Shown here one piece after another: positions 1 to 8,655 of a stretch of DNA of 64,000 nt (its first letter is position 1; each line of letters starts with the position of its first letter). The notes under the pieces were generated by a model that had not been told where the DNA came from, did not search any database, and saw nothing but the letters and a program-made list of their open reading frames with translations. Source of the DNA: Thermanaerothrix sp034436175 (GTDB taxonomy: Bacteria; Chloroflexota; Anaerolineae; Anaerolineales; Anaerolineaceae); NCBI GenBank assembly GCA_964427505.1, contig CAYRUO010000006.1, positions 62,001 through 126,000 on the forward strand, written 5' to 3'. The translations under genes were made by a program, and so were the position numbers.

Positions 1-56
1 CCAAACTGCCAGCGCCAACCATGAGGGCGATTAGACATGATGGAACGTTTCGACAT
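1..56 (-). CDS. Possible N-terminus of a protein leaving the window
   Basis: An open frame runs off the left edge on the minus strand from an ATG at 56, beginning Met-Ser-Lys-Arg-Ser-Ile-Met-Ser-Asn-Arg-Pro, with a second in-frame Met at 38. It would be transcribed divergently from miaB. No good ribosome-binding site is visible and only about 18 residues lie inside the window, so neither the family nor the reality of the gene can be judged. It could equally be non-coding. Confidence 0.25.
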   Translation of the reverse strand, partial: MSKRSIMSNRPHGWRWQF

Positions 57-97
57 GGAGGTTATTCTATCACGATTCGATGGACACTTTGGGCTTA

Positions 98-106
98 TGA
101 TATAAT
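98..106 (+). promoter_or_regulatory. Extended -10 promoter candidate upstream of miaB
   Basis: TGA followed by a perfect TATAAT (101-106) matches an extended -10 element, about 60 nt before the miaB start. No convincing -35 box lies at 16-18 nt; TGGACA at 81-86 is too close. An almost identical second copy sits at 147-155. Confidence 0.4.
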
Positions 107-146
107 ACCTAAATGGTCTGATTTGGAAGAACAGAAGGTTAACCTT

Positions 147-155
147 TGATATAAT
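147..155 (+). promoter_or_regulatory. Second extended -10 element, next to the miaB start
   Basis: TGATATAAT is repeated here, with TATAAT at 150-155. Initiation about 7 nt downstream would fall near 162, only about 3 nt before the ATG at 165, giving a nearly leaderless mRNA. The AGAGG at 158-162 is too close to the ATG to be a standard Shine-Dalgarno site, which fits that idea. This is inference from spacing only. Confidence 0.3.
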
Positions 156-164
156 CAAGAGGCT

Positions 165-1526
165 ATGAAGTACTATATTTGGACTGAAGGTTGTCAAATG
201 AATGTTGCCGACTCACAGCGGGTGGCGGCGGCTTTGGAGCGTTTGGGCTATGAGCCGACCCCTACCGCTGAAGAGGCGGATGTTATTGTGCTAAACACCT
301 GTGTGGTGCGTCAAAGCGCTGAAGATAAAGCCTATGGGCGGTTAAATGCCCTCCGCCCGATCAAGAAACAGCGCCCGGATGTGGTCATTAACCTGATGGG
401 GTGTTTGGTAGGGGTTAAAGGGAACCCGAAAGTTGCAGAACGCTTCCCCTTTGTGGATGTCTTTTCACCCCCGTCGGATCCGCGTCCGCTCTTGGCTTTT
501 CTGAGCCAGCGCTTGGGACGGGAGATCGAATTAGAGGAAACCGAGCAGCGTTTCGCCTGGATGGATGAGGATGTCCCTCTGCCGCAGGAAGAGCGGGGCA
601 AAGCCGTCTCGGCGTTTATCCCGGTAGTGTATGGATGTTCGCATGCTTGCACGTTCTGCATCATTCCTTATCGCCGTGGGCCGGAACGCAGCCGTTCGCC
701 CGAGGCCATCTTGGCAGAAGCCAGAGCCTTGGTTGCTCAAGGTGTAAAGGAAATCACCTTGCTGGGTCAGATTGTGGATCGCTATGGCAAGGATGAGCCC
801 GAATTTCCCACTCTGAGTGGACTATTGCGGCGTCTGCACCAAATTGAAGGTTTAGAACGGATTCGCTTCCTAACCTCGCACCCCAATTGGATGACCGATG
901 AATTATTGGATACAGTAGCAGAGTTACCCAAAGTGATGCCGCACATCGAGGTGCCGGTTCAAGCCGGTGATGACGAGGTGCTAGCCCGCATGCGCCGTGG
1001 TTACACGGCTGAGCAGTATCGTCGTTTGATCGAGCGTATTCGTGCCCGGATTCCGGGGGTCGCCATTGCCACCGATATTATCGTAGGCTTTCCGGGTGAA
1101 ACCGAAGCCCAGTTCCAGCGCACCTATGACCTTTTGGCTGAGTTACGCTTGGATGTGGCTCACTTGGCGCGCTATTCTCCCCGTGAAGGCACCGTAGCGG
1201 CGCGCAAAATGCCCGATGATGTGCCCGAGGAAGAGAAATGGCGGCGCTTCCGTCTGTTAGAGGAACTGCAAGAACGTATTACTGGCGAGATCAATCAGCA
1301 GTATGTAGGGAAAGAGGTTTTGGTGCTCTTTGAAGAGAAGGTGCGTCGGCGATGGAAAGGGCGCACAGAGACCAATAAACTGGTCTTTGTCGAGAGTGAA
1401 GCCGACTTGCGAGGACAAATTATTCCGGTGCGCATCACCTGGGCGGGGCCGTGGTCTATGCTGGGTGAAATCGCTGGCTCTACCGATTCTCAACGGGTTT
1501 TAGCCGAGACGCCATTACACGTTTGA
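165..1526 (+). CDS. miaB: MiaB-type tRNA methylthiotransferase
   Basis: Radical-SAM enzyme that inserts a methylthio group at C2 of N6-isopentenyl-adenosine 37 in tRNAs reading UNN codons. The 453-residue protein has the full family layout: an N-terminal domain with three cluster-binding cysteines (about C10, C46, C80), the radical-SAM CxxxCxxC motif at about residues 158-165 (CSHACTFC) and a C-terminal TRAM-like RNA-binding domain from about residue 370. The length is typical for MiaB. The close paralogue MtaB, which acts on t6A, cannot be fully excluded, but the WTEGCQMN start and the CSHACTFCIIPYRRG core look like MiaB. The SDR gene follows after 7 nt, so the two are probably co-transcribed. 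Confidence 0.88.
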   Translation: MKYYIWTEGCQMNVADSQRVAAALERLGYEPTPTAEEADVIVLNTCVVRQSAEDKAYGRLNALRPIKKQRPDVVINLMGCLVGVKGNPKVAERFPFVDVFSPPSDPRPLLAFLSQRLGREIELEETEQRFAWMDEDVPLPQEERGKAVSAFIPVVYGCSHACTFCIIPYRRGPERSRSPEAILAEARALVAQGVKEITLLGQIVDRYGKDEPEFPTLSGLLRRLHQIEGLERIRFLTSHPNWMTDELLDTVAELPKVMPHIEVPVQAGDDEVLARMRRGYTAEQYRRLIERIRARIPGVAIATDIIVGFPGETEAQFQRTYDLLAELRLDVAHLARYSPREGTVAARKMPDDVPEEEKWRRFRLLEELQERITGEINQQYVGKEVLVLFEEKVRRRWKGRTETNKLVFVESEADLRGQIIPVRITWAGPWSMLGEIAGSTDSQRVLAETPLHV

Positions 1527-1533
1527 GAATTCT

Positions 1534-2262
1534 ATGACCGAAAAACATTATTCCCTGGCCGGCAGGGTAATCTTAGTAAGCGGGGCGGCGCGCGGCCTGG
1601 GACGTGTGTTAGCCCTAGCCCTGGCTCGGGCTGGGGCTGTTTTGGCCTTGCATGACTTAAGCCCCATTCACCTTGAAGAAACGTATCAAAAGGTACGGGA
1701 ATTGGGCGCTAAGTGTCACATGTATGTAGCGGATAGCGGCAAAGGGTTACCGGCGCGGATGTTAATCACTGAAATCTTGGAGGATTGGGGGCGTTTGGAT
1801 GGGCTGATCAATAATTTACACGTTCATCCCGAGGCCGACCTTGCGCATCTGGATGAATGGGATTGGGAACGCACCCTTGAACTCAACCTGAGCGGCCCGT
1901 TTTTGCTCATGCAAAGTGCAATTGCCCCGATGGCGGCAACGGGAGGGGGGACTGTCCTAAACCTTATTGCTGAATTCATGACGGACGAAAGCAGTAGGGT
2001 GAATGCGGCATTTGCGGCCAGCCAGTATGGATTGGCCGGTTTGACTCAAGCAACCGCACATGAACTTATGGCATATAATATTTTTAGTTGCGCGCTTGAG
2101 GTCGGGCCAGTGGCAAAGATACTCGATGAATCCCCCTGGTGGGATGTAGAAGGTCAAAGGCAGGTAGCCTGGATCATTCGGTTGATGGAGCGTCGGGAAA
2201 ATGTGCCAGCAGGTGCTTGGCTGAGGCGCACATATTTTGAGAGCCTGGCGAGGGGCGAATGA
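1534..2262 (+). CDS. SDR-family protein with a degenerate active site
   Basis: A 242-residue protein with the short-chain dehydrogenase/reductase Rossmann fold. The dinucleotide-binding motif (SGAARGLGR, about residues 16-24), the INN segment (about 92-94) and the LNLSGPF helix (about 117-123) are all present. Aligning the usual YxxSK active-site block with FAASQ (residues 160-164) puts Phe in place of the catalytic Tyr and Gln in place of the Lys. The catalytic Ser position after the VLN strand reads Ile-Ala. All three catalytic residues therefore seem to be lost, suggesting a binding or scaffold role rather than oxidoreductase chemistry. The gene overlaps the AAC(3)-like gene by 4 nt (ATGA), so the proteins are likely co-produced. 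The specific function is unknown. Confidence 0.75.
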   Translation: MTEKHYSLAGRVILVSGAARGLGRVLALALARAGAVLALHDLSPIHLEETYQKVRELGAKCHMYVADSGKGLPARMLITEILEDWGRLDGLINNLHVHPEADLAHLDEWDWERTLELNLSGPFLLMQSAIAPMAATGGGTVLNLIAEFMTDESSRVNAAFAASQYGLAGLTQATAHELMAYNIFSCALEVGPVAKILDESPWWDVEGQRQVAWIIRLMERRENVPAGAWLRRTYFESLARGE

Positions 2263-3065
2263 TCGGCTTTCGGGAAGTGTTGCGCGGGTTGCAAGCGCTG
2301 GGCATTGGCAAGCAGCCGGTGATTGTGCATGCGTCGCTTTCGGCGTTTGGGCCAGTGCGTGGTGGTGCAGAAACCATTGTGGGCGCCTTACTGACGACTT
2401 TCCCCGGCGTGATGGCGCCCACGCATACATATAAAACTATGTTAATACCCGAGGATGGGCCGACCAATAACGGCATCACCTATGGGAGCGGTAAAGCCCA
2501 AAACGCCATGGCCGAGTTCTTTACCTTGGATATGCCGGCAGATCCGCTCATGGGTATTATTCCAGAAACCTTACGCCGGCATCCCCAAGCCAAACGATCG
2601 GGGCACCCCATTCTTTCGTTTGCGGGGGTGGGTGTAGAGAGCGCGCTGAACGCTCAAACCCTCGAAGAACCTCTGGCACCTATTCGGGTATTGATGGAAC
2701 AAGGCGGATGGGTGTTGTTGTTGGGGGTAAATCATACTGTTAACACCAGTTTACACTTGGCAGAACGCCTGGCTGGGCGCCGCCAGTTTCTCCGCTGGGC
2801 ATTGACGCCCCAGGGTGTTGTGGCATGCCCGGGCTTTCCGGGGTGTTCTTTGGGGTTTGAACAGGCCGAACCGCTTTTGCGCCCTATCACGCGAGAGGTC
2901 AAGATTGGTAACGCGATTGTGCGCGCACTGCCTTTGGCGGAGATGATCGAGCGTGTGACGGCTTACCTGAAAGAAGATCCTATGGGCCTGCTGTGTAGCG
3001 CCCCGGATTGTGAGCGTTGTGAAGCAGTACGCATGGGATTGGTGGCAACCCGCGGATCAGGGTAG
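2259..3065 (+). CDS. AAC(3)-family N-acetyltransferase
   Basis: A 268-residue member of the aminoglycoside 3-N-acetyltransferase / YokD family, which uses acetyl-CoA to acetylate an amine. Recognisable blocks are HASLSAFG (H24, S26), the MAPTHTY segment (about 52-58), RSGHPILSF (about 113-121) and the conserved GVNHTVNTSLHLAE block (about 156-169). A CxxC pair near the end (CSAPDCERCEAV) is an unusual tail. Many chromosomal family members do not confer antibiotic resistance and their natural substrates are unknown, so I assign the family only. Translation probably couples to the SDR gene through ATGA. The last 9 nt overlap the convergent threonine synthase gene. Confidence 0.78.
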   Translation: MIGFREVLRGLQALGIGKQPVIVHASLSAFGPVRGGAETIVGALLTTFPGVMAPTHTYKTMLIPEDGPTNNGITYGSGKAQNAMAEFFTLDMPADPLMGIIPETLRRHPQAKRSGHPILSFAGVGVESALNAQTLEEPLAPIRVLMEQGGWVLLLGVNHTVNTSLHLAERLAGRRQFLRWALTPQGVVACPGFPGCSLGFEQAEPLLRPITREVKIGNAIVRALPLAEMIERVTAYLKEDPMGLLCSAPDCERCEAVRMGLVATRGSG

Positions 3066-4226
3066 ATATTTAAGCCCGCTTCCCGTATTCAAGAGCAAAA
3101 CCCGTTCTTCAGAATGCAGAAACTCCAATCTCTTGAGGTGAGAGAGCGCAGCAACCGTTGCGGCGCCTTCGGGAGCCGCAAAGATGCCTTCGCTGGATGC
3201 TAACAACTTTTGAGCCGCGCGGATTTCATCATCGCTGACCGCGATAGCCGTCCCCCGAGACTCATAAAGGGCTTTGAGCACTAGGCGGTCACCAAAGGAT
3301 TTGGGAACGCGAAGCCCCGAAGCCATGGTTTGGGCATTTTGCCAGAAGTCGCAGCGATCTGCATGTGCCTGGAATGCGCGCACAAACGGTGCACACCCTT
3401 GGGCTTGAACAGCCACTAGGCGAGGTGGGGTGTTATCTTCTAACCAACCCAAAGTTCTCAACTCGGAGTAAGCCTTCCAGATACCTACCAACCCGATTCC
3501 GCCCCCTGCGGGGTAAATAATAACATCTGGAAAGCGCCATCCAAAAGCCTGGGCAATTTCATACCCCATCGTCTTTTTCCCTTCTAGCCGGTAGGGTTCC
3601 TTGAAGGTGGAGACATCGAACCAGCCTTGATCTATCATGCTGGCGGCGGCTTGAGCCGCATCACTGATAAGGCCTGAGACTAGAATCACTTCAGCCCCTG
3701 CAATTCGGGCTTCTTCGATGTTTGCCCGTGGGGTATCCGATGGCAATAGCACTCGGGCTGACAGGCCGGCCCGTGCGGCATAAGCCGCCATGGCACCGCC
3801 AGCGTTCCCGGCAGTGGGAACTAAGACCTTGGTTATCCCTAATTCCCGTATTTTTGACAGTGCGACCGCTTGACCGCGGGCTTTAAACGTCCCGGTTGGA
3901 TTGATGGCTTCATCTTTAAGGAAAAGGTGCGGCAAATCCAGATGGCTCCCAAGGCGCGGAAGAGGCAGGGTAGGCGTATCCCCTTCACCAAGCGTAATCC
4001 GATGACGTGGATCGGTAACGGGAAGTAACTCGTGCCAACGCCAAAGACCGCGGGGTCGGTGGGTAAATTGGTCGCGGTCGAGATGGTAACGACCGGTTTC
4101 AAGGTCATAACAAGCGATCAAGGGCGCAGTGCAATGAGAACAGAACCGTTGTGGTTCATGGGGTGAGTAATGTTGTTGACACTCGGAACAGATTAAGTGG
4201 GTAAGAAGAGATTCGCGTGAAGTCAT
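3057..4226 (-). CDS. thrC: Threonine synthase
   Basis: PLP-dependent fold-type II enzyme that converts O-phospho-L-homoserine to threonine in the cytosol. The 389-residue protein begins with a zinc-ribbon-like segment (C13, C16, C29, C32), a common N-terminal addition in archaeal-type ThrC. It then has the NPTGTFKARG block, where K115 should form the Schiff base, the PTAGNAGGA phosphate-binding stretch and the NTGSGLK C-terminal signature. It is a single gene, convergent with the AAC(3)-like gene (9 nt overlap) and divergent from the histidine kinase. A second, rather different homologue lies at 61206-62459. This copy is the better candidate for the housekeeping enzyme, although a paralogue with another substrate cannot be excluded. 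Confidence 0.82.
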   Translation of the reverse strand: MTSRESLLTHLICSECQQHYSPHEPQRFCSHCTAPLIACYDLETGRYHLDRDQFTHRPRGLWRWHELLPVTDPRHRITLGEGDTPTLPLPRLGSHLDLPHLFLKDEAINPTGTFKARGQAVALSKIRELGITKVLVPTAGNAGGAMAAYAARAGLSARVLLPSDTPRANIEEARIAGAEVILVSGLISDAAQAAASMIDQGWFDVSTFKEPYRLEGKKTMGYEIAQAFGWRFPDVIIYPAGGGIGLVGIWKAYSELRTLGWLEDNTPPRLVAVQAQGCAPFVRAFQAHADRCDFWQNAQTMASGLRVPKSFGDRLVLKALYESRGTAIAVSDDEIRAAQKLLASSEGIFAAPEGAATVAALSHLKRLEFLHSEERVLLLNTGSGLKYLP

Positions 4227-4319
4227 GCCGGTGCCCTATGAGTGAAGTGAGATCGAAGAGTTAGTTAATTGTAGATGGCAATATTGTAAAGTGTTTGAAA
4301 TCGAGCAGATGGTGTTTTA

Positions 4320-4328
4320 TGCTATACT
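4320..4328 (+). promoter_or_regulatory. Extended -10 promoter for the histidine kinase gene
   Basis: TGCTATACT carries the TGn extension and a -10 hexamer matching TATAAT at five of six positions. It lies about 54 nt before the kinase start in the region shared with divergent thrC. TTGAAA at 4295-4300 is spaced 22 nt away, too far for a normal -35 element. Confidence 0.45.
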
Positions 4329-4381
4329 CAAATTGATCACCTTGCATTATAAGGCGCATTTTCTCACCACTGGAGACGATA

Positions 4382-5986
4382 TTGTCCAATCTCAAAGGAC
4401 ATGAATTTATGGCGCCTCATCGAGAACGAGCCTCGTTTGAGTTGTTACTCGAGATCAGCCGTGAACTTGCCGCCAGCCTGGATCTTGGTACGGTATTGGC
4501 GCGCGTGCTTTTCCTTTCAACACGGAATGTGGGCGCTGAGCGGGGAAGTCTAATTGCATTGAATGAAGCAGGTGAACCGATTGAGGCCGCAATCGTTATC
4601 GAGGATGCTATTTACCGGCCAACAGTGGCGGAAATGCGAGAGGTTCTGGAACACGGATTGGCCGGTTGGGTGGCTGCGCATCGCCAAGCGGTGTTGGTAG
4701 AGGACACATCGAAAGATAAACGCTGGGTGCGACGGGCTGATGACCAGGCGGAAGCCCATCGGCGCAAATCAGCCATTTGCGTGCCTCTCTTAGCCCAAGA
4801 TCAACTGGTCGGGGTCTTGACGCTGGTGCACGCCAAGCCCGGATTTTTTACCCCAGACCATTTGAGATTGTTACAAACCATTGCCGACTTGGCCAGTTTG
4901 GCGGTTCGTAACGCCCAGCTCTTTCATTCGGTGCAGGTTGCTCAACAGCGGTATCGCGATTTATTTGATGATAGTATTGATCCTATTTTGATCACCACAC
5001 TGGAAGGAACGATCATTGAAGCCAATCGCCAAGCGGCCATGAGCAGTGGCTATGCTCTCCCTCATTTGGTGGGGCAACCTTTAGATGTTTTTCATTCGGC
5101 CAATTGGGAAACAGTGAGGAATAATTTGGCTCCAGGCGAGTCTTCCCGACCGGTTACTTATCAGGGAGTGGCGCGGCGGCGGGATGGGAGCGAGTTTCCG
5201 GTTGAAGTTTATGTACGGCAGGTGGCATTACAGGGTAAACCCTATTTGCAATGGACGCTACGTGATATTACTGAACGCAAGGCACTGGACGCCTTGCGCG
5301 AAGACCTGGCAGCCATGATTTACCATGATCTGCGATCGCCCCTGGCAAACATTATTTCCAGTTTGGATATTTTGAACTCTCTTTTGCCCTTAGAAAATAT
5401 GCCAGCGTTGAGGCCGGTGTTTCAAATAGCGATGCGGTCAACCGACCGCCTGCAGAGGTTGATCAGTTCGCTGTTGGATATTAATCGTCTTGAGGCCGGT
5501 CAACCCATCACAAATCGCAAACCCGTTCACCCCTTGGCTCTGGTTCAGGAAGCGCGTGAGGCGGTGCAACCTTTGTTAGAAGGTAAACAGCAAACCCTGG
5601 TGATCGAACTCCCCCAGTCGCTGCCGGTGGTCTGGGTGGATGGCGAGATGATTCGCCGGGTGTTGATTAATTTGCTCGAAAATGCGATTAAATACACCCC
5701 CACCAACGGCACCTTACGCGTCGGAGGTAGCGCGCAAGGTGAGTTTGTTCAGTTATGGGTTCAAGATAACGGCCCGGGGATTGATCCGGCTTATCATGAG
5801 GTTATCTTTGAGAAATTTAGCCGCATTCAAGGCGAGCGGTTTCCGCGTGGCTTGGGTCTGGGGTTGGCGTTTTGCCGGCTGGCTGTGCAGGCACATGGTG
5901 GTAAAATTTGGGTGGAAAGTGAAACCGGGAAGGGCAGTCGGTTTATTTTCACCCTCCCGGTTTACCATGAACCTCAATCCACCTAA
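4382..5986 (+). CDS. GAF-PAS sensor histidine kinase
   Basis: A 534-residue cytosolic sensor kinase with no predicted membrane segment. The order is GAF domain (about residues 20-180), PAS domain (about 186-298), HisKA dimerisation helix with the phospho-accepting His in YHDLRSP (H315) and an HATPase_c domain. The ATPase domain shows N434 (ENAIKY), the DNGPGI G1 box (462-467) and the GLGLGL G2 region (490-495). The listed start is TTG at 4382, with GGAG six nt upstream; an in-frame ATG at 4409 with AAAGGA before it is a good alternative. No response regulator lies next to it, so the partner and signal are unknown. The downstream MBL-fold gene follows after 18 nt and may be co-transcribed. Confidence 0.87.
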   Translation: MSNLKGHEFMAPHRERASFELLLEISRELAASLDLGTVLARVLFLSTRNVGAERGSLIALNEAGEPIEAAIVIEDAIYRPTVAEMREVLEHGLAGWVAAHRQAVLVEDTSKDKRWVRRADDQAEAHRRKSAICVPLLAQDQLVGVLTLVHAKPGFFTPDHLRLLQTIADLASLAVRNAQLFHSVQVAQQRYRDLFDDSIDPILITTLEGTIIEANRQAAMSSGYALPHLVGQPLDVFHSANWETVRNNLAPGESSRPVTYQGVARRRDGSEFPVEVYVRQVALQGKPYLQWTLRDITERKALDALREDLAAMIYHDLRSPLANIISSLDILNSLLPLENMPALRPVFQIAMRSTDRLQRLISSLLDINRLEAGQPITNRKPVHPLALVQEAREAVQPLLEGKQQTLVIELPQSLPVVWVDGEMIRRVLINLLENAIKYTPTNGTLRVGGSAQGEFVQLWVQDNGPGIDPAYHEVIFEKFSRIQGERFPRGLGLGLAFCRLAVQAHGGKIWVESETGKGSRFIFTLPVYHEPQST

Positions 5987-6004
5987 AGGCCAAGCACAGG
6001 GAAG

Positions 6005-6865
6005 ATGATGCAGGAATTATTTCCCAATTTGTATATTGAACAAGGCTACCCAGGGGTTGTCTTAGGCGCAATAGTTCTTCCCCATGGGCTGGTGCTTATA
6101 GATGCGCCGTTTCGTCCTGAGGATATTCGTTCCTGGCGCTCTACATTGGTTAATCTAGGGGGTGGTGTGGATCGCCTGCTGATCAATCTGGACGCCCATA
6201 TGGATCGCACCCTGGGTAGTCGAGCGATGGAATGTACGGTGATCGCGCATGAGGGGGTCGTTTCGGTTTTGCGTAATCGCCCCTCCACGCTTAAGGCGCA
6301 GGGAGTAGAAACCGGGGCAGAATGGGAACTGTATGAGAACCTGGGCAGTGTGCGCTGGTCACCCCCTGAAATTACCTTTACCGAGCACATGAAGATTTTT
6401 TGGAATGATGCGCCGATCGTCCTGGAGTATCATCCGGGGCCTTCGAACGGAGCCATCTGGGTCAATGTCTTAGAACATAAAGTGGTGTTTGTGGGTGATG
6501 CCGTGGTCTATCCGCAACCGCCGTTTCTGGCGCAAGCGAATATTCCCGAGTGGTTGCGAACTCTAGAGATTCTGGCGTCCCCGGAATACCACGATTATTT
6601 AATCATCAGCGGGCGCACCGGCCTGGTCACCCAAAAAGAGGTTGAGAAACAAGCCCAGGTTTTAAAAGACCTTCAGTCGCGTTTAGAGCACTTGGGGATG
6701 GGGGCAGTTTCTGAGGCTACCATCGCCGAACTGGCACGCGGTCTGCTGGACAAGTTTGAACTCGACTCAGGACGCGCTAACCAATACGAGAATCGTCTGA
6801 AGTACGGGTTGTGGCGATATTACCTGCGCCATTATCGTTCTTCCGAGGACACAGAAGAAGATTAA
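6005..6865 (+). CDS. Metallo-beta-lactamase-fold protein with an altered metal site
   Basis: A 286-residue protein resembling MBL-fold hydrolases of the glyoxalase II type. The segment that should read HxHxDH is LDAHMDR (about residues 62-68): the second His and the Asp remain, while the first His is Asp and the final His is Arg. Later ligands are partly present (His in IAHEG, about residue 82; Asp in FVGDAVV), but the last His region reads SGRTG. A standard di-zinc centre is therefore unlikely; a mono-metal or non-catalytic role is possible. Upstream is the histidine kinase and 21 nt downstream is the asparaginase. Start choice between adjacent ATGs at 6005 and 6008 is arbitrary. Confidence 0.65.
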   Translation: MMQELFPNLYIEQGYPGVVLGAIVLPHGLVLIDAPFRPEDIRSWRSTLVNLGGGVDRLLINLDAHMDRTLGSRAMECTVIAHEGVVSVLRNRPSTLKAQGVETGAEWELYENLGSVRWSPPEITFTEHMKIFWNDAPIVLEYHPGPSNGAIWVNVLEHKVVFVGDAVVYPQPPFLAQANIPEWLRTLEILASPEYHDYLIISGRTGLVTQKEVEKQAQVLKDLQSRLEHLGMGAVSEATIAELARGLLDKFELDSGRANQYENRLKYGLWRYYLRHYRSSEDTEED

Positions 6866-6886
6866 TAATACCCGGAGGCTGCCAGC

Positions 6887-7948
6887 ATGCATGAGACACC
6901 CTTTGTGCCCCTGGTGGAATTGACACGCGGGTCTATCGTCGAGTCGGTTCACTGGGGAGCGCTGGTCGTAGTGGATTCACGAGGCCGATTATTAGCCGGC
7001 TTAGGCGATCCGTATTTAGTCATGCACTTGCGTTCCACGGCAAAACCGTTTCAACTCTTGCCCTTGATCGAAGAGGGCGCGGTTGAGCGCTTTTCTCTAA
7101 CCCCTGAAGAGATTGCGATCATGTGTGCTTCGCATTCGGGGACGGATGAACATGTGGCAGTCATTGCCCGCCTGCAAGCCAAAATGGGCATTGAAGAGAA
7201 GGAATTGCAGTGCGGGGTACACCCACCTTTTCATGAGCCGACCTGGCAGGCTATGTTACAGCGCAACGAAGCCCCGACGCCTAATCGCCATAACTGCTCG
7301 GGGAAACATACCAATATGCTGGCGCAGGCGGTGCTGCTTAGAGCCAGTCGTGATAATTATCTCGATCCACAACATCCCGTGCAACAGCGCATTCTGCATA
7401 CCCTGGCGGAGATGTGTGAGATCTCCCCGGAAGACATTCATATCGGTATTGATGGGTGTTCTGCGCCGGTGTTTGCGTTACCGCTTTATCATGCTGCCCT
7501 GGGCTATGCTCGTCTATGTGACCCGGGGGCATTATCGCCGCAACGCGCGCAGGCGTGTCGTACCATCACATCCGCGATGACGGCGGCGCCGTTTATGGTA
7601 GCCGGGCCGGGGCGATTTGATACCCTGGTGATGGAAATGGGGGGAGGAAGGGTTGTTGCGAAAGGGGGAGCTGAAGGTTATCAGGGGATTGGGTTAATGC
7701 CCGGTGCGTTAGGGCCGGGTAGCCCAGGCATTGGGATTGCCTTCAAAATTGCGGATGGTGACCCCGGTGGACGTGCACGCCCGGTGGTGGCGATTGAGGT
7801 GTTGCGCCAGTTAGGGGTTCTGAACGATGATCAGATTCGATCGTGCTTAGCCGATTTAGCCGCGCGACCTTTGAAAAACTGGCGCGGCTTAAACGTGGGT
7901 GAGATTCGGCCGGTTTTTAAGTTAGACTGGCGTGGCCTAACGGATTAA
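6887..7948 (+). CDS. L-asparaginase, thermolabile (Rhizobium AnsA) family
   Basis: A 353-residue protein of the asparaginase II family related to Rhizobium etli asparaginase, expected to hydrolyse L-asparagine to aspartate and ammonia in the cytosol. Diagnostic blocks are LRSTAKPFQ (residues 48-56, with the S-T-A-K core), CASHSGTDEH (80-89), HNCSGKHTNML and the glycine-rich C-terminal GAEGYQGIGL segment. It is unrelated in sequence to E. coli AnsA/AnsB or to plant-type Ntn asparaginases. There is no signal peptide. CCGGAGG provides a ribosome-binding site 10 nt before the ATG. The nth gene follows after 2 nt, so the two share a transcript. Confidence 0.85.
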   Translation: MHETPFVPLVELTRGSIVESVHWGALVVVDSRGRLLAGLGDPYLVMHLRSTAKPFQLLPLIEEGAVERFSLTPEEIAIMCASHSGTDEHVAVIARLQAKMGIEEKELQCGVHPPFHEPTWQAMLQRNEAPTPNRHNCSGKHTNMLAQAVLLRASRDNYLDPQHPVQQRILHTLAEMCEISPEDIHIGIDGCSAPVFALPLYHAALGYARLCDPGALSPQRAQACRTITSAMTAAPFMVAGPGRFDTLVMEMGGGRVVAKGGAEGYQGIGLMPGALGPGSPGIGIAFKIADGDPGGRARPVVAIEVLRQLGVLNDDQIRSCLADLAARPLKNWRGLNVGEIRPVFKLDWRGLTD

Positions 7949-7950
7949 AG

Positions 7951-8655
7951 GTGATGGGGTTGGAAGAACAGCCCGATTCTGCTCTAAAAACCAAAGCACA
8001 GAAAATTTACGAGCGGTTGGTGCAGCACTTTGGCGAGCCGCACTGGCGCAAACCGCTCTCGCCGTTGGAAGAACTGATTTCAACAATTCTGTCTCAAAAC
8101 ACCAATGATCGCAACCGCGACATTGCGTTTGAGCGGTTGAGAGAGCGTTTCCCAACCTGGGAAGCCGTTCGCGATGCCGATCCGGAAGCGGTTGTTGACG
8201 CGATTCGTCCGGCTGGCCTGGCCAATCAGAAAGGGCCGCGCATCCAGGCGTTGTTGCGTCAGATCACTGCCGAGCGGGGATCGCTAGACCTTTCTTTTTT
8301 GGAAGAGATGGCTCCCCAGGAAGCCCAAGCATGGTTAATGCGCTTCAACGGTGTTGGCCCCAAAACGGCGGCGATTGTGCTTCAATTTTCTTTAGGCAAA
8401 CCGTCGTTTCCGGTGGACACCCATATTTATCGCGTCAGCGGACGTCTGGGGTTACGCCCCCCAAAAATGAGTGTGGAACAGGCACATTCCCATTTGGCCG
8501 CTTTATTTCTTCCTGAGACGTATGGCGTAGCCCATCTAAACCTGATTCGCTTGGGGCGTGAGATTTGTCTGGCGCGTAAACCGCGCTGTACTATCTGCCC
8601 TCTCAATGATCTCTGTGACGACTACCAGCGACGCGCACAAGAATCCGCGGAATAA
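7951..8655 (+). CDS. nth: Endonuclease III (DNA glycosylase/AP lyase)
   Basis: Base-excision repair enzyme that removes oxidised pyrimidines and nicks abasic sites. The 234-residue protein has the helix-hairpin-helix motif FNGVGPKTA with the nucleophilic Lys at about 138, the catalytic Asp in PVDTHIYRV (about 156) and the C-x6-C-x2-C-x5-C [4Fe-4S] loop (C206, C213, C216, C222). The motif has FNGVGPK where E. coli Nth has LPGVGRK, a common variant in distant members. GTG at 7951 is immediately followed by ATG at 7954; either could be used. It is the last gene before the nucleoside operon. Confidence 0.88.
   Translation: MMGLEEQPDSALKTKAQKIYERLVQHFGEPHWRKPLSPLEELISTILSQNTNDRNRDIAFERLRERFPTWEAVRDADPEAVVDAIRPAGLANQKGPRIQALLRQITAERGSLDLSFLEEMAPQEAQAWLMRFNGVGPKTAAIVLQFSLGKPSFPVDTHIYRVSGRLGLRPPKMSVEQAHSHLAALFLPETYGVAHLNLIRLGREICLARKPRCTICPLNDLCDDYQRRAQESAE

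Noticed and set aside
2259..3065. Functional aminoglycoside-resistance gene
   Set aside because: Family membership is clear but no resistance context or mobile element is present, and many chromosomal members lack such activity.
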